Shown one piece after another: positions 45,446 to 57,014 of a stretch of DNA of 64,000 nt. A model generated the notes under the pieces. It ran no database searches. It was not told the DNA's origin and saw only the letters and a list, made by a program, of their open reading frames with translations. Position numbers and translations under genes: made by a program. The DNA is from Lepturacanthus savala (taxonomy: Eukaryota; Chordata; Actinopteri; Scombriformes; Trichiuridae), in contig CM060463.1 of NCBI GenBank assembly GCA_030544235.1, positions 1,169,925-1,233,924 of the forward strand. Direction: 5' to 3'. How positions within the stretch are numbered: position 1 is the first letter of the stretch; each line of letters opens with the position of its first letter.

Positions 45446-46245
45446 GTGCCCCGAAGGTTCTGACTCATTCATTCCTGGTCCGCCACGTCACGATGAAGCC
45501 GGGGAGAGAATAGAGGATGGAGGGATGGAAACGACGTAGAGGAAGACAGAAAAAGAGAAAGACAAAGAAGAAAAAGCGGCACGAGGCCGAGGTTTCTCTT
45601 TCCAACGGGGCAGGAAACGAGAGACCTCAGAGAAGAAGGTTTTCTTTTTTTTCATACAACTCAATCCAAACCACATGCTGACGACAGACTCCGAGCCACA
45701 AGACAACACACACACTTGAGTCAGAAGCTACATGATACTCATCGTACCGTCTGTGACCCTGTTTCACCTGTAATCTAGATCACTGGAGTCCTTTTAACTG
45801 GATTCCCCCCTCGCTGCTGGACAGCTGCTACCAGGACCAAACTCTGCTGCTGTTTTCTTAAGGGAAACACAAAGGAGCTTGTCTTTGCTCCTTTTCTAAA
45901 GGTGAACTACAGCTGTAATCAGCGTGGATTTACAGCAGTTATGATGGATTAGTCAGGGTAAACACAAACGTCAAACCTCTACTTTGGGAGATTCCAAATC
46001 TCTACTGTCCGTGATGGGTATGGTCCAGACCACCAGATTTTGGACAGAAAACGGCAACTTTCTAAAAGAACAGAGGTTCATTTGCTGTTTTTCCAGTTAA
46101 GTATCTTTGTGAACTTGTGACAGAAAGTTCCTCATCACTAAATACACAGCTGCTGTTTGCATTGCATTAAACAAACCAAAATAACTCCTGTTGTACTGAC
46201 TTCAAGCACATTTCCATTAATGTAGCCGCTTGGGGGCATCCGAGA
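45446..46245. other. Unique sequence
   Basis: Non-repetitive gap in the minisatellite. No gene is recognised. The string CCTCCAAGTCACCACAGAGC...GATGGAGACGATG before the first block (43618-43670) is loosely repeated at about 45480-45535, which suggests a duplicated boundary. Confidence 0.45.
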
Positions 46246-47390
46246 AGGTAAATAAAACATGATAGTGTCCTCTAGGGTGCCCTATCAGTGACTAAACTTG
46301 GTAAGGTTCCTACTAGGACACCTTTCTAGTGCACTAAATGTGGTAAAGTGCCCTCTAAGGTGCACCAAACCTAATAAAGTGCCCTCTATAGTGTCATTCC
46401 AGTAGACTAACCATGATAAAGTGTCCTTGTAGTGCCCTTCTAGTAGACTAAACTTGGTAGGTGCCCTCTAAAGTGCCCTTTCAGTGGACTAAACACAATA
46501 AATGCCCTCTATGAGACCCATTTAGTGGACTAAACATGATAAGTGCCCTCCGTGGCACCCTTTTAGTGGACTTAACTGGATAAAGTGCTTTCTAGGGTGC
46601 CCTTCCAGTAGACTAAATGTAATAAAGTGCCCTTTAGGGTGCCCTACCAGTGGCCAAAACATGATAAAGTGCCCTCTAGAGTGCCCTTCCATAGACTAAA
46701 TAGGATAAAGTGCCCTTTACGGTTCCCTTCCAGTAGATTCAACTTTATCAAGTGTTCTTGTGGTGCCATACTAGTGGACTAAAGTGGATAAATTGCCCTT
46801 CCAGTGGACTAAATTTCATATTAGGGCCTTTAGGATGATCCAATCTAAATGTGCAAATTGCCCTCTGGACTGCCCTTCTAGTGGACTAAACATGGTAAAG
46901 TTTATATAAATATATATATAGTTATAGCACCTTGACATTCTCGAATGAAAAGTGCCTTACAAATAAAATCAAAGTGCCCTTGTGGTGCCTTTCCAGTGGA
47001 CCAAACTCGGTAAAGTGCCCTCTAGGGTTGTCAATCCAGTAGACTAAACATGATTAAGTGTTCTTGTGGTGCCCTTCTAGTGGATTTAATGTGATAAAGG
47101 GCTTTCTAGGGTGCATTTCTAGTAGACTAAACTTGTGCCCTCTGAAGTGCATAAGTGGTAAGGGCCCTCTAAAGTGCCCTTTCAGTATACTCAACATGAT
47201 AAAGTGCCCTCTAATGCACCCTTTCAGTGGCCTAAACACGATAAAATGCCCTCTAGTAGCACTGAAACAGCTTTTCTGGTGCCCTTCTAGTGGACTAACT
47301 GTGATAAAGTGCCCTTGTGGTGCCCTTCCAGTGGACTAAGCATGATGTGAAGTGCCCTCTGAATGCCCTTCTAGTGGAAAGATAAATGCT
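46246..47390 (-). repeat. 42-bp inverted-orientation minisatellite, second block
   Basis: About 27 degenerate units of the AAAGTGCCCTCTAGGGTGCC / TTCCAGTGGACTAAA family, with a TATATAAATATATATA insertion near 46905-46920. Confidence 0.92.
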
Positions 47391-47479
47391 ATTGTGCCTT
47401 TCTGGTTCCTGGAGCCCAGCCACATACAGCTGATGCTGTTTTTATTTTCTCTTCATGGCCTGAGAACCAACACATTCAG

Positions 47480-47830
47480 AGAAACGGCGTCTTCCAACTC
47501 AATCTTCTGTGAACAGGCTTCATTGTGCCCGCCGCGGCGTGGACGTTTCCGTGCGTTAACCGTCCGTCTTCTGGACGTCCAGCGCGTGGCAGCTGTTCTC
47601 GGCCGTCACGTTCGGCCGCCGCGTGTTCGCGCCGCGGCGTTAAAACCCAGATTTATCCTGGACGTGACTCAACAGCCGGTGAGTGGACGGCGTTTGCGGT
47701 TCCAAAGGCTGACGCAGCTGCCCTACATCCCCCTCATCTGTAACCCATTACCCAGAACCTCCAGTCCTGGTGCCGGGCCAGGAGCTCCCCCCGGGGCCGG
47801 CGGCCAGCTCTGATGATGCGTTTCCTGTCT
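47480..47830. promoter_or_regulatory. CpG-rich island embedded in minisatellite region
   Basis: The sequence is strikingly CpG-dense (CCGCCGCGGCGTGG, CGGCCGCCGCGTGTTCGCGC, CGCCGCGGCGTT) compared with the AT-rich surroundings. CGCCGCGGCG occurs twice about 105 bp apart. An open frame of 153 codons crosses it from the minisatellite and has no known domain. An unmethylated CpG island, a promoter or a gene fragment are all possible; I cannot choose. Confidence 0.4.
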
Positions 47831-47899
47831 GCATGGCACTGGCTGTCAGGGTCGTGTCAACATAATAAGGCTATTATATCAGAGCTCTGTCATAAACAC

Positions 47900-48040
47900 G
47901 AGACTGTGTGTGTGTGTGTGTGTGGACTTTAGCCAGCGGGGGATGCCAAGAACGTGTAAATGTGTGTCTGTTTGATTATCCATGGGCCTGTGTGTGTGTT
48001 TTCTTTGTTTCTGTGTGTGTGTGTGTGTGTGTGTGTGGTT
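47900..48040. repeat. Two short (GT)n microsatellites
   Basis: GT runs at about 47904-47925 and 48014-48038. Confidence 0.92.
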
Positions 48041-48204
48041 CTTCTCGTAAAACGGGTCTCATGCTCTCTGAAAAATTTATGTAATTTGCTGTCAGCTTTT
48101 ACTGAGGAGAAGTAGCTGCTGATTCACACTCTACTGACTAAATGCACCTCAGTAGATGAGTATGAAAAGCAAACTGGGAGTAGTTGTGACGCCATTTGTC
48201 ATTT

Positions 48205-49980
48205 GGAGACAGTGATATTGTCTCCTTTAGGGTGGTCCAGTCTGCAAAGTGCCCTCTAGAGTGCCCTTCCAGTGGACTAAACATGACAAAGTGTCTTCTA
48301 AGGCACCCTTCTAGTGGACTAATTGTGAAAGTACCCTCTAAGATGCCCTTGCAGTAGACTAAATGTCATAAGGTGCCTTGATCAAATATCCCCGTGGCAC
48401 CCTTCTATTGGACTAAACATGATAAAGTGCCCTCTAGGGTGCCCTTTCAGTGGACGAAACATAATAGAATTCCCTTTAAAGTGTCACTCCAGTGGACTGT
48501 GATATCGTGCCCTCTAGGGTGGTTCAATCTACACTGTGCTTTCTAGAGTGCCCTTCCAGTGGACTAAATGTGCAGCGTGCTCTCTATGGTGCCCCTTCCA
48601 GTAGACTAAATGTCCTTATGTTGCCCTTCTAGTGGACTAAATGTGATAGTGAAGTGTCCTCTCAGGTGCCTTTGCACTAGACTAAACGTTATAAGGTGCA
48701 TTTTCAGTGTACTAAACATAATAAGGTGCCCTCTAGGATGCCCTTCAGTACAATAACTTGATCAAATGTCCCTGTGGCACCCTTCTATTGGACTAAACTT
48801 AATAAAGTGCCCTCTGAGGTGAATTTCCAGGGAACTAAATATGATATTATGTCCTCAAGGGTGGTCCAATCAACAATGTGCCCTCTAGAGTGCCCCGTCC
48901 AGTGTACAGAACAGAATAAAGTGCCCTCTAGAGTGCCTTTCCAGTGGACTAAACGTGATAAGGTGACCTCTAGGATGCCCTTCCAGTCTTCATCAAGTAT
49001 CTATGTGGTGCCTTTCTATTGAACTAAACTGTGCCCTCTAGCGTGCCCCGTCCAGTGTACAAAACATAATAAAGTGCCCTCTAGAGTGCCCTTCCAGTGG
49101 ACTAAATGTGATATTGTGCCCTCTAGGGTGGTCCAATCTACAAAGTACCCTCTCGAGTGCCCTTCTAGTGGACTAAACATGATAATGTGCCCTCTAAGAT
49201 GCCCTTCCAGTCTATGTGGTACCCTTCTATTGAACTAAAGTGCCCGCTAGGGTGCCCTTTCAGTGCTTCCAGTTGATTAAACATGAGAGTTCCATCGAGA
49301 GTGCTATTCCAGGGGACTAAATATGATATTGTGCCAATCCAATGCTTTCTAGAGGTCCTTTCCAGTGGACTAAATGTGCAAAGTTCCCTCTAGTGTGCCC
49401 TTCCAGTGTACCAGACATAATAAAGTGCCCTCTAGTGTGCCCTTCCAGTGGACTAAACATAATAGAATTCCCTTTTAAGTGTCATTCAAGTGGACTAAAT
49501 ATGATAAAGTGCCCTCTAGGGTGGTCCAATCAGCAAAGTGCCCTCTAGGATGCCCCTTCCAGTGGACTAAACATGTTAAAGCGCCCTTTAGAATGCCCTT
49601 CAAGTACACTTAACTTGATCAAGTGCCCTTATGGCACCTTTCTATTGGACTAAACTTGACAAAGTTCCTTCTAGAGTGCCCTTCCATTGGACTAAATGTG
49701 ATATTATGCCCTCTAGGATGCCCTTCCAGTCTTGATCAAGTATCTATGTGGTGCCCTTCTATTGAACTAATCTTGCTAAAGTGCCCGCTAGGGTGCCCTT
49801 TCAGTGCTTCCAGTTGATAAAACACGATCAATTCACACTCAAGAGTGTCATTCCAGGGGGCTAAATGTGATATTGTGCCCTTTAGGGTGGTCCAATCTAT
49901 GAAGTGCCCTCTGGAGTGCCCCCTTCCAGTGGACTTAAGTGCCCTACAGGTTACCCTTCCTGTAGAGCAATGCCACAACA
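48205..49980 (-). repeat. 42-bp inverted-orientation minisatellite, third block
   Basis: About 40 degenerate units of the AAAGTGCCCTCTAG / CCTTCCAGTGGACTAAA family. A longer segment (near 48960-49290 and 49695-49890: GCCCTTCCAGTCTTGATCAA, TATCTATGTGGTGCCCTTCT, AGTGCTTCCAGTTGAT) is duplicated about 550 bp apart. Confidence 0.92.
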
Positions 49981-51020
49981 GTCCAAAGGGAAAAAAACTT
50001 CTTAAAATACAGTTTTACAAAATAGATGATGAATTTTAATTATTTAACCCAAGTAGAATACAAACCTAGTTGATAGTATTATTATTTACCAGAGTTCTAT
50101 TATCTGGTACCAAGGTTTTAGGGTTATATCACATCATTAAATAAGACTCAACTTACCAATCATTGCATTTACAAAGTGACGAGAGAATAAAACCCACAAA
50201 CCTCAAACATGCGTTTCAATGTGCCGTGGAGCTAATGCCAGTCTAAACGAGTGAAATCAATTCAACGCCTTTAACATCAGGGTATTTTTAGAGCCACAGT
50301 CATTATTTTTATTACTACACTTACGTTGCAGCTGAACAGTGAAACTCTGTCTGACGAAACACAAAAAGCTTCTTTCAGACGCCCTGAAACCGTCCAGACA
50401 GCAATCAGCAGGGATGTATATGAACAAGACTTTTTAAATCCGCCATTCCGCCTCCAAACTCTGGCTAACGTCACCCCGGATGTTTTACGTTTGCATATCT
50501 GGTTCTGTTTGTGTTGGTGACGTTTCCATCAGCTGGTAACGACACTCACAATCAGCCTTTTTGTCCTGAGGAGTTGTAGCCGCCGATCTATGAGGTCGTT
50601 ATGTTCATTTACTGACAAGAAGCCTTTAAACCGTTCACACATTCCACTGATGCCTCCACGGCTACATGCTAACTTAGCTCAGCCCCGGCGGCAGCTTCAC
50701 TCTTGTCTTAAAGGAGCCGCTTCACTTTTAAAAGACACATTTAAATGGAGAGAAGAAGAATTCATGAAAGACTGAGTTCACAAACCCGAGCTAGCAGCAT
50801 ACGCACTGAAAATGGGAAGCTAGGTTTGTCTTTTTTAAGTAAATGTCATATAAGGTAGCGAACATACGTCTTTTATTGTTTCATGCAGCATTTTGTTTTG
50901 CAGAGATTCAATCGTTTTTAATGCCAGGACTCAAACAAGTTCCCCCCAAACACTAGAGTTTTAGTCTTAAACTGCTGAAGATAATTAAAACAGAAATAAC
51001 AACGGGAGTAGAGGAATAGT
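49981..51020. other. Unique sequence
   Basis: Non-repetitive, moderate CpG at 50220-50700. Small open frames (60-65 codons) without features. No gene is supported. Confidence 0.4.
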
Positions 51021-51025
51021 GGTCA

Positions 51026-51715
51026 CTGATATTAATGAGTATAGGCGTATCTGTCACTAATATTAGTGTGTATAGGCGTATCTGTTAATAATATTAACTA
51101 ATATTAGCAAGTATAGGCATGTCTGTCACTAATATCACTGAGTGTAGGCGTATCTGTCACTAATATTAGTGACTATAGGTGTAGCTGTCACTAATATCAC
51201 TGAGTGTAGGCGTATCTGTCACTAATATTAGTGAGTATAGGTGTAGCTGTTAATAATATTAGTGAGTATAGGCGTATCTGTCAGCAATATCAGTGAGTAT
51301 AGGCATATCTGTCACTAATATCAGTGAGTATAGACGTATCTGTCACTAATATCAGTGAGTATAGGCGTATCTGTCAATATTATTTAGTATAGGCGTATCT
51401 GTCACTAATATCGGTGAATAAAGGTGTAGCTGTTAATAATATTAGTGAGTATAGGCGTATCTGTCACTAATATCAGTGAGTATAGGCGTATCTGTCACTA
51501 ATATTAGTAAATATAGGCGTATCTGTCACTAATATTATTTAGTATAGGCGTATCTGTCACTAATATCAGTGAATATAGGTGTAGCTGTTAATAATATTAG
51601 TGAGTATAGGCGTATCTGTCACTAATATTAGTGAATATAGGTGTAGCTGTTAATAATATCAGTGAGTATAGGCGTATCTGTCACTAATATTAGTGAATAT
51701 AGGTGTAGCTGATAA
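51026..51715. repeat. 31-bp satellite with a palindrome in each unit
   Basis: About 22 units: GTATAGGCGTATCTGT followed by CACTAATATTAGTGA. The 14-bp CACTAATATTAGTG is a perfect palindrome; variants are AATATCAGTG and TTAATAATATTAG. A three-unit block ending TAGGTGTAGCTGTTAATAAT recurs, showing higher-order duplication. Confidence 0.95.
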
Positions 51716-52200
51716 TTATAAACTACTGGTTAAAGGGATAGTTCAGTATTTTCATGGTTTATTCTCCCATAAATGTTTTTTTGTTTGTTTTACTACATTT
51801 CGAAGACAATAATTTGATAATTCGTCATATTTTCACCCACCAGATATTAACAAATTATTAAAATATATATATATATATTATCTTAGGAAAGCAGCAAAAA
51901 CTAAAAAATCTACATTTATTCAAGGCTTCATGGAGACTGAAATTAATCACATCTGATATAATTAACTAATTGTAATTAAATAGTGTATAAATGACACATT
52001 TACTACACTAACCAATAGGTTTTATGTAGTAATTACACAGGATTTGTGGTAATTATCAGGTTAATTACTATTAAAACAACTACATAAATAACTATATATT
52101 TAATAGAAAACAAGTAGTGAAGTTATTTGTAGATATTTTTAGGGTTTTTAAGGTTTATTTCATCCCCCACCATCGTCACAAAGGATTCACAGCATCAACT
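51716..52200. other. Unique AT-rich sequence
   Basis: No supported feature. Confidence 0.4.
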
Positions 52201-52209
52201 CGTCCACGC

Positions 52210-52296
52210 AGCATTAGCATGCTAATGGCTAACAGTTATCCATTAGCATGCTAATGGCTAACAGTTAGCCATTAGCATGCTAATGCTAACAGACTC
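52210..52296. repeat. Short palindromic tandem repeat (GCATTAGCATGCTAATGGCT)
   Basis: Three units of about 34 bp, each containing ATTAGCATGCTAAT (a perfect palindrome) and GGCTAACAGTTAGCC (a near-palindrome). Confidence 0.9.
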
Positions 52297-53150
52297 CTCG
52301 GAGTCTGCTGGTTCCATCTGTCGCGTAACAAGCTTTTAAAAAGGAAATGAGAGTTTGTGCTGCTGATCCCGTCCCAGCAGGAGATAAACGCTACGAATGC
52401 TGCTACGTTAGCATCACAATGACGTGGAAAACAATAGGAAATGCTAGAAAAACCGCATTAAAACATCAATACTGAAGATAAACTAGTCAGGATTCATCGG
52501 TTTTCCTGCTGTAAATCATAATAAGAAGGTTTGTTTGTTGTATGAATTCAGAAAGTTCAGGTATAATAAAGATTTAAGTTTATCAAAACATGAAACTTTA
52601 TTGAAAAAGCTACAAATGTCAGTTTGTTCTATTATAAAATGACCTGGTGTTTTAATTTAAAACCTAAAATAAGAACAAACTGAACCAAATCAGGAAAAAA
52701 AGACTTTATTTCTTGTTGTAGCTGAGGTTTTCTAATAAAACGTAAACATTTCTGACGCCATATCAGGGTTTTTTAGGGATTTTAACTTGTTAATGTCATT
52801 TTTAATCACTTTATTTACTATTTATATTGATCCAAACGTCAAATCCTGATCAATTATTGATGGATAATTAATACTGTGACTGAAAATGAGCTGAAAATGT
52901 GATAAAATGTAAATTTACTACATGTGAGGTGATTATAGAAGAGAACAAGAGTCAGAATATTGAAAAAAAAACTTTATTTAAAACCTAAAACAAGACCAAA
53001 CTGACCCAAATCAGGACAAAACTTGAATAATTAATAAGATCAGAGGTCAAAGGTCAATAATTAGTCCATAAAATGCTACAAATCCACTGAGGATCATTAT
53101 AGAACATGAAGAATATATTGTGTTAGATGTTTATTATTGTATTATTTTGT
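52297..53150. other. Mostly unique sequence with diverged repeat A
   Basis: GGTTTTCCTGCTGTAAATCA (52499) and GAACAAGAGTCAGAATATTG ... AACTTTATTTAAAACCTAAA (about 52940-52990), then GATCAGAGGTCAAAGGTCAA (about 53040), are decayed pieces of repeat A leading into the minisatellite in the same order as at 24.8 kb. Confidence 0.7.
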
Positions 53151-53935
53151 ATTTGGAAGTAGTTTGGTGTATTTTTGGTATATTTTGGTGTATTTTTAGT
53201 GTATTTTTGTTGTATTTTGTGGTAGTTTGGGGGTATTTCTGGTATATTTTGGTGTATTTATAGTAGTTTTGGGGTATTTTGAGGTAGTTTTTGGATGTTT
53301 GGGGGTATTTTGGTGTATTTTGGGTATATTTTGAGGTATTTTGGTGTATTTTGGGTATATTTTGAGGTATTTTGGTGTATTTCTTGGATGTTTTGGTGTA
53401 TTTCTGGTATATTTTGGTGTATTTTGGGGTAGTTTTTGGATGTTTGGGGGTATTTTGGTGTATTTTTAGTATATTTTGAGGTATTTTGGGGTATTTCTGG
53501 GATGTTTTGGGGTATTTTGGTGTATTTTTTGTGTATTTTTGGGGTAGTTTGGGGGTATTTTGGGATATTTTGGGTATATTTCGAGGTATTTTAGGGTATT
53601 TCTGGGATGTTTTGGGGTATTTTTGGTATATTTTGGGGTATTTTTGGTAGTTTTGGGGTATTTTGAGGTAGTTTTTGGATGTTTGGGGGTATTTTGGTGT
53701 ATTTTGGGTGTATTCTGAGGTATTTTGGTGTATTTTGGGTGTATTTTGAGGTATTTTGGGGGTATTTCTTGGATGTTTTGGGGTATTTTGGAAGTATTTT
53801 GGTGAATTTTAGTATATTTTGAATTATTTGGGGATATTTCTGGGATGTTTTGGGGTATTTTGGTGTATTTTTAGTATATCTTGAGGTATTTTGGGATATT
53901 TTGGTGTATTTTCTGTGTATTTTGGAGTATTTCTG
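53151..53935. repeat. TTTTGGTGTA minisatellite, fourth block
   Basis: Irregular units: TTTTGGGGTATTTTGAGGTA, TTTCTGGGATGTTTTGGGGT and similar. Longer blocks (GGTAGTTTTTGGATGTTTGG) recur near 53285, 53430 and 53665. Followed by the B-module start GATGGTCTTCATTGATCTGA at 53935. Confidence 0.94.
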
Positions 53936-54825
53936 ATGGTCTTCATTGATCTGATCTCCATCTTAGCTCACATGTGAGCAGCTGGAACCATTAAATATTT
54001 GGCATTTTTCCATTTTTTGATATGAAATTAAACTATTTCCTTATTGTATTGATGCTGTAACAGTGATGTAATAATATCTGTAGATTAATTAATGATTAAT
54101 TCACAGGTAAGAGTCATTTCCCCTATGAAGGATCATGTGATTTTTCCTTTTTTCCATTTTAATCATCACTTTTCCTTCATATAACGTTGGATTAAACCAT
54201 TTTCCTGATTATTTGCTTTAATTTATTATTTACTGTAATTAAATCTGTCGTCCTTGTCTTTAATGAGCCTCAGAAACATAAAGAATCCAAGGACAAGCAT
54301 TAATAATCTCATTTATAACGACGAGTGTGTTATTTTAATGAATGATCGGTGGGTTAATTATAGTTTTATTTAATTTACAGCCTCCTGCAGCTGCAGGATA
54401 AAGATGTTGGTGTTTATCTGTAAAAAGCTGCAGGAAAACAGGAAAAAAACATGATAAACAAGATAAATTCTGTCTTTAATTCAGTGTTAAACAGCTTCAT
54501 CAATAAAAACCTTTAAAATCCTGTGGAATAATCTGGATTTAAAGCTTTTACAATAAAAAAAACTACAATATTCCTGCAGCTGAGGCACAAATAACAGAAA
54601 ATGACCCATAAAACCTCATTAAATACAGTTCATTCTACATAAATTCAGTTTTTACTTTAATTTCATGAATTGTTTGGTCTTTTTAAAGAAATATCAGGAT
54701 ATTTCTATGAATAAAAACGATTTAATTCCTTATAAACGTCTGATAATACAAATATTAATTGATAAAAATTGGATTAAATGATTATTTGTTGGTTTTAAGA
54801 CAATTTTTATGAGATAAAAGTCGTT
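53936..54825. other. B-module fragment then unique AT-rich sequence
   Basis: The first about 60 bases match the B module (CTGATCTCCATCTTAGCT, GAGCAGCTGGAACCATTAAA). The remainder is unique AT-rich sequence with no gene. Confidence 0.5.
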
Positions 54826-54828
54826 ATT

Positions 54829-55312
54829 TACTAGAATAAAATCATTATTTATTAGAATAAAATCATTTATTAGAATAAAATGATTATTTATTAGAATAAA
54901 ATCATTATTTATTAGAATAAAATGATTATTTACTAGAATAAAATCATTATTTATTAGAATAAAATCATTATTTATTAGAATAAAATCATTATTTATTAGA
55001 ATAAAATCATTATTTATTAGAATAAAATGATTATTTATTAGAATAAAATGATTATTTACTAGAATAAAATGATTATTTATTAGAATAAAATCATTATTTA
55101 TTAGAATAAAATCATTATTTATTAGAATAAAATCATTATTTATTAGAATAAAATCATTATTTACTAGAATAAAATCATTATTTACTAGAATAAAATCATT
55201 ATTTACTAGAATAAAATCATTATTTATCAGAATAAAATCATTATTTATCAGAATAAAATCATTATTTATCAGAATAAAATCATTATTTACTAGAATAAAA
55301 TGATTATTTATT
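54829..55312. repeat. 21-bp satellite (AGAATAAAATCATTATTTAT)
   Basis: About 23 near-identical units of 21 bp. Variants are ATGATT for ATCATT and TTACT or TTATC for TTATT. Confidence 0.96.
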
Positions 55313-55324
55313 AGTTAGTCATTG

Positions 55325-56052
55325 TTTAGCAGCAGCAACAGCAACAACAGTGTTAGCAGCAGCAGTGTTAGCAGCAGCAACAGGTTTTAACCATCATATC
55401 TAACCACAGATGTGTCATTCAGGAGTTTTCTAATCAGCCACAAACAGAGTAACAGCAGCAGTAACAGCAGCGTTAGCAGCAGCAGTGTTAGCAGCAGTCT
55501 TAGCAGCAGTAACAGCAGTGTTAGCAGCAGTAACAGCAGTGTTAGCAGCAGCAGTGTTAGCAGCAGTGTTAGCAGCAGTAACAGCAGTGTTAGCAGCAGC
55601 AGTGTTAGCAGCAGTCTTAGCAGCAGTAACAGCAGTGTTAGCAGCAGCAGTGTTAGCAGCAGTGTTAGCAGCAGTAACAGCAGTGTTAGCAGCAGTGTTA
55701 GCAGCAGCAGTGTTAGCAGCAGCAGTGTTAGCAGCAGCAGTGTTAGCAACAGCAGTGTTAGCAGCAGCAGTAACAGCAGCAGTAACAGCAGCAGCAGTGT
55801 TAGCAGCAGCAGTGTTAGTAGCAGTAACAGCAGTGTTAGCAGCAGCAGTGTTAGCAGCAGTGTTAGCAGCAGTAACAGCAGTGTTAGCAGCAGTAACAGC
55901 AGTGTTAGCAGTAGTAACAGCAGTGTTAGCAGCAGTAACAGCAGCAGTAACAGCAGCAGCAGTGTTAGCAGCAGTAGTAACAGCAGTGTTAGCAGCAGCA
56001 GTGTTAGCAGCAGTAACAGCAGTGTTAGCAGCAGTAGCAGCAGCAGGTTTTA
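55325..56052. repeat. CAG-rich satellite (AGCAGCAGTGTT / AGCAGCAGTAAC)
   Basis: About 60 units of 9, 12 or 15 bp: GTTAGCAGCAGT, AACAGCAGT. Both ends carry GCAGCAGCAACAGGTTTTAA / AGCAGCAGCAGGTTTTAAGC and CATCATATCTA, so the start (55373-55402) and end (56037-56066) share a flank sequence. Ser- and Ala-rich open frames are artefacts of a 3n period. Confidence 0.94.
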
Positions 56053-56069
56053 AGCATCATATCTAGTTT

Positions 56070-56445
56070 TCTAATTTTGAGGTATTTTGGTGTAGTTTGG
56101 TGTATTTTCGGGATATTTTGGTGTACTTTAGGGTATTTTCTGTGTATTTTGGTGTATATTAGGGTATTTTCTGTGTATTTTGGTGTATTTTCAGTGTATT
56201 TTGGTGTATTTTCTGTGTATTTTCTGTGTATTTTCAGTGTATTTTGGTGTATTTTAGGGTATTTTCTGTGTATTTTCTGTGTACTTTGGTGTATTTTTGA
56301 TGGTCTTCATGGATCTGATCTCCACCTCAGCTGAATATCAACAAGATAAAAGATAAAACACTTTATTAATGTTGGAGCTGATGTTTAATACAGTGATTTA
56401 TGAATAAAACTCAACAATGAACCTGGATCAGGAGGATTTTTATGG
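56070..56445 (+). repeat. TTTTGGTGTA minisatellite, fifth block, with module B
   Basis: Minisatellite at about 56077-56296, then GATGGTCTTCATGGATCTGA, CAGCTGAATATCAACAAGAT, CACTTTATTAATGTTGGAGC, AACCTGGATCAGGAGGATTT (module B). Confidence 0.92.
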
Positions 56446-57010
56446 TTTTAACACTCCTGTTCTTTTAATAGTGATTTAATGAGGCGTCATTCGTTCTCTC
56501 AGACACGAACGGACCAATCAGACGTAGATGAAGTGGTGGTTTCAGGTCAGGTCGCTGCTGATTCTGCACTTTCGTCCTCCAGCTGCTTCCTCCTGGCTTC
56601 ATGTAAATGATGAGGGGAAGCCCCCGGTGCTCACGGCGCCTCGGCTGGAAAAACAAATTCACAGATTTAGAGTCGAGAAAATCCCCCGTGACTTGTTTCT
56701 TCAGTGGGTTTAAATAAAGAAATGAGAGAAATGTTCGACGTCCACCTGCGGGAGATGAATCAAAGTGAACTTTCACCTTCAGTTCGTTTCTATTCACAGA
56801 GAAAATGTTAAAAATAATCAGAATCGTCATGTGACGACGTCCTCGTCACTGATTGGTCGGATGATTATGGGACTGGACTGAGCCAGATACGCCATCACCG
56901 CTCAGTTCTCACCACAAAGGAACTGGTCCAGAACCAGTTTGGGTCCAAGAAGACCATGTTAGTTCTTGATGGAAACACAATGAACCTGAATCTGAACTAA
57001 GTCATTTAAT
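56446..57010. other. Unique sequence
   Basis: A minus-strand open frame of 121 codons (56465-56830) and a shorter plus-strand one exist. Neither shows a recognised domain or MYC-like codon bias. Not called. Confidence 0.4.
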
Positions 57011-57014
57011 TCAA

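Noticed and set aside
47352..47813. 153-codon open frame across the CpG island
   Set aside because: Starts in minisatellite sequence, has no recognisable domain and no splice context. Kept as a CpG island only.
55387..56066. Ser-, Ala- and Leu-rich open frames of 120-213 codons
   Set aside because: They arise from a CAG-rich satellite with a 3n period and appear in three frames.
56465..56830. 121-codon minus-strand open frame
   Set aside because: No recognised domain or supporting signals; could be chance.
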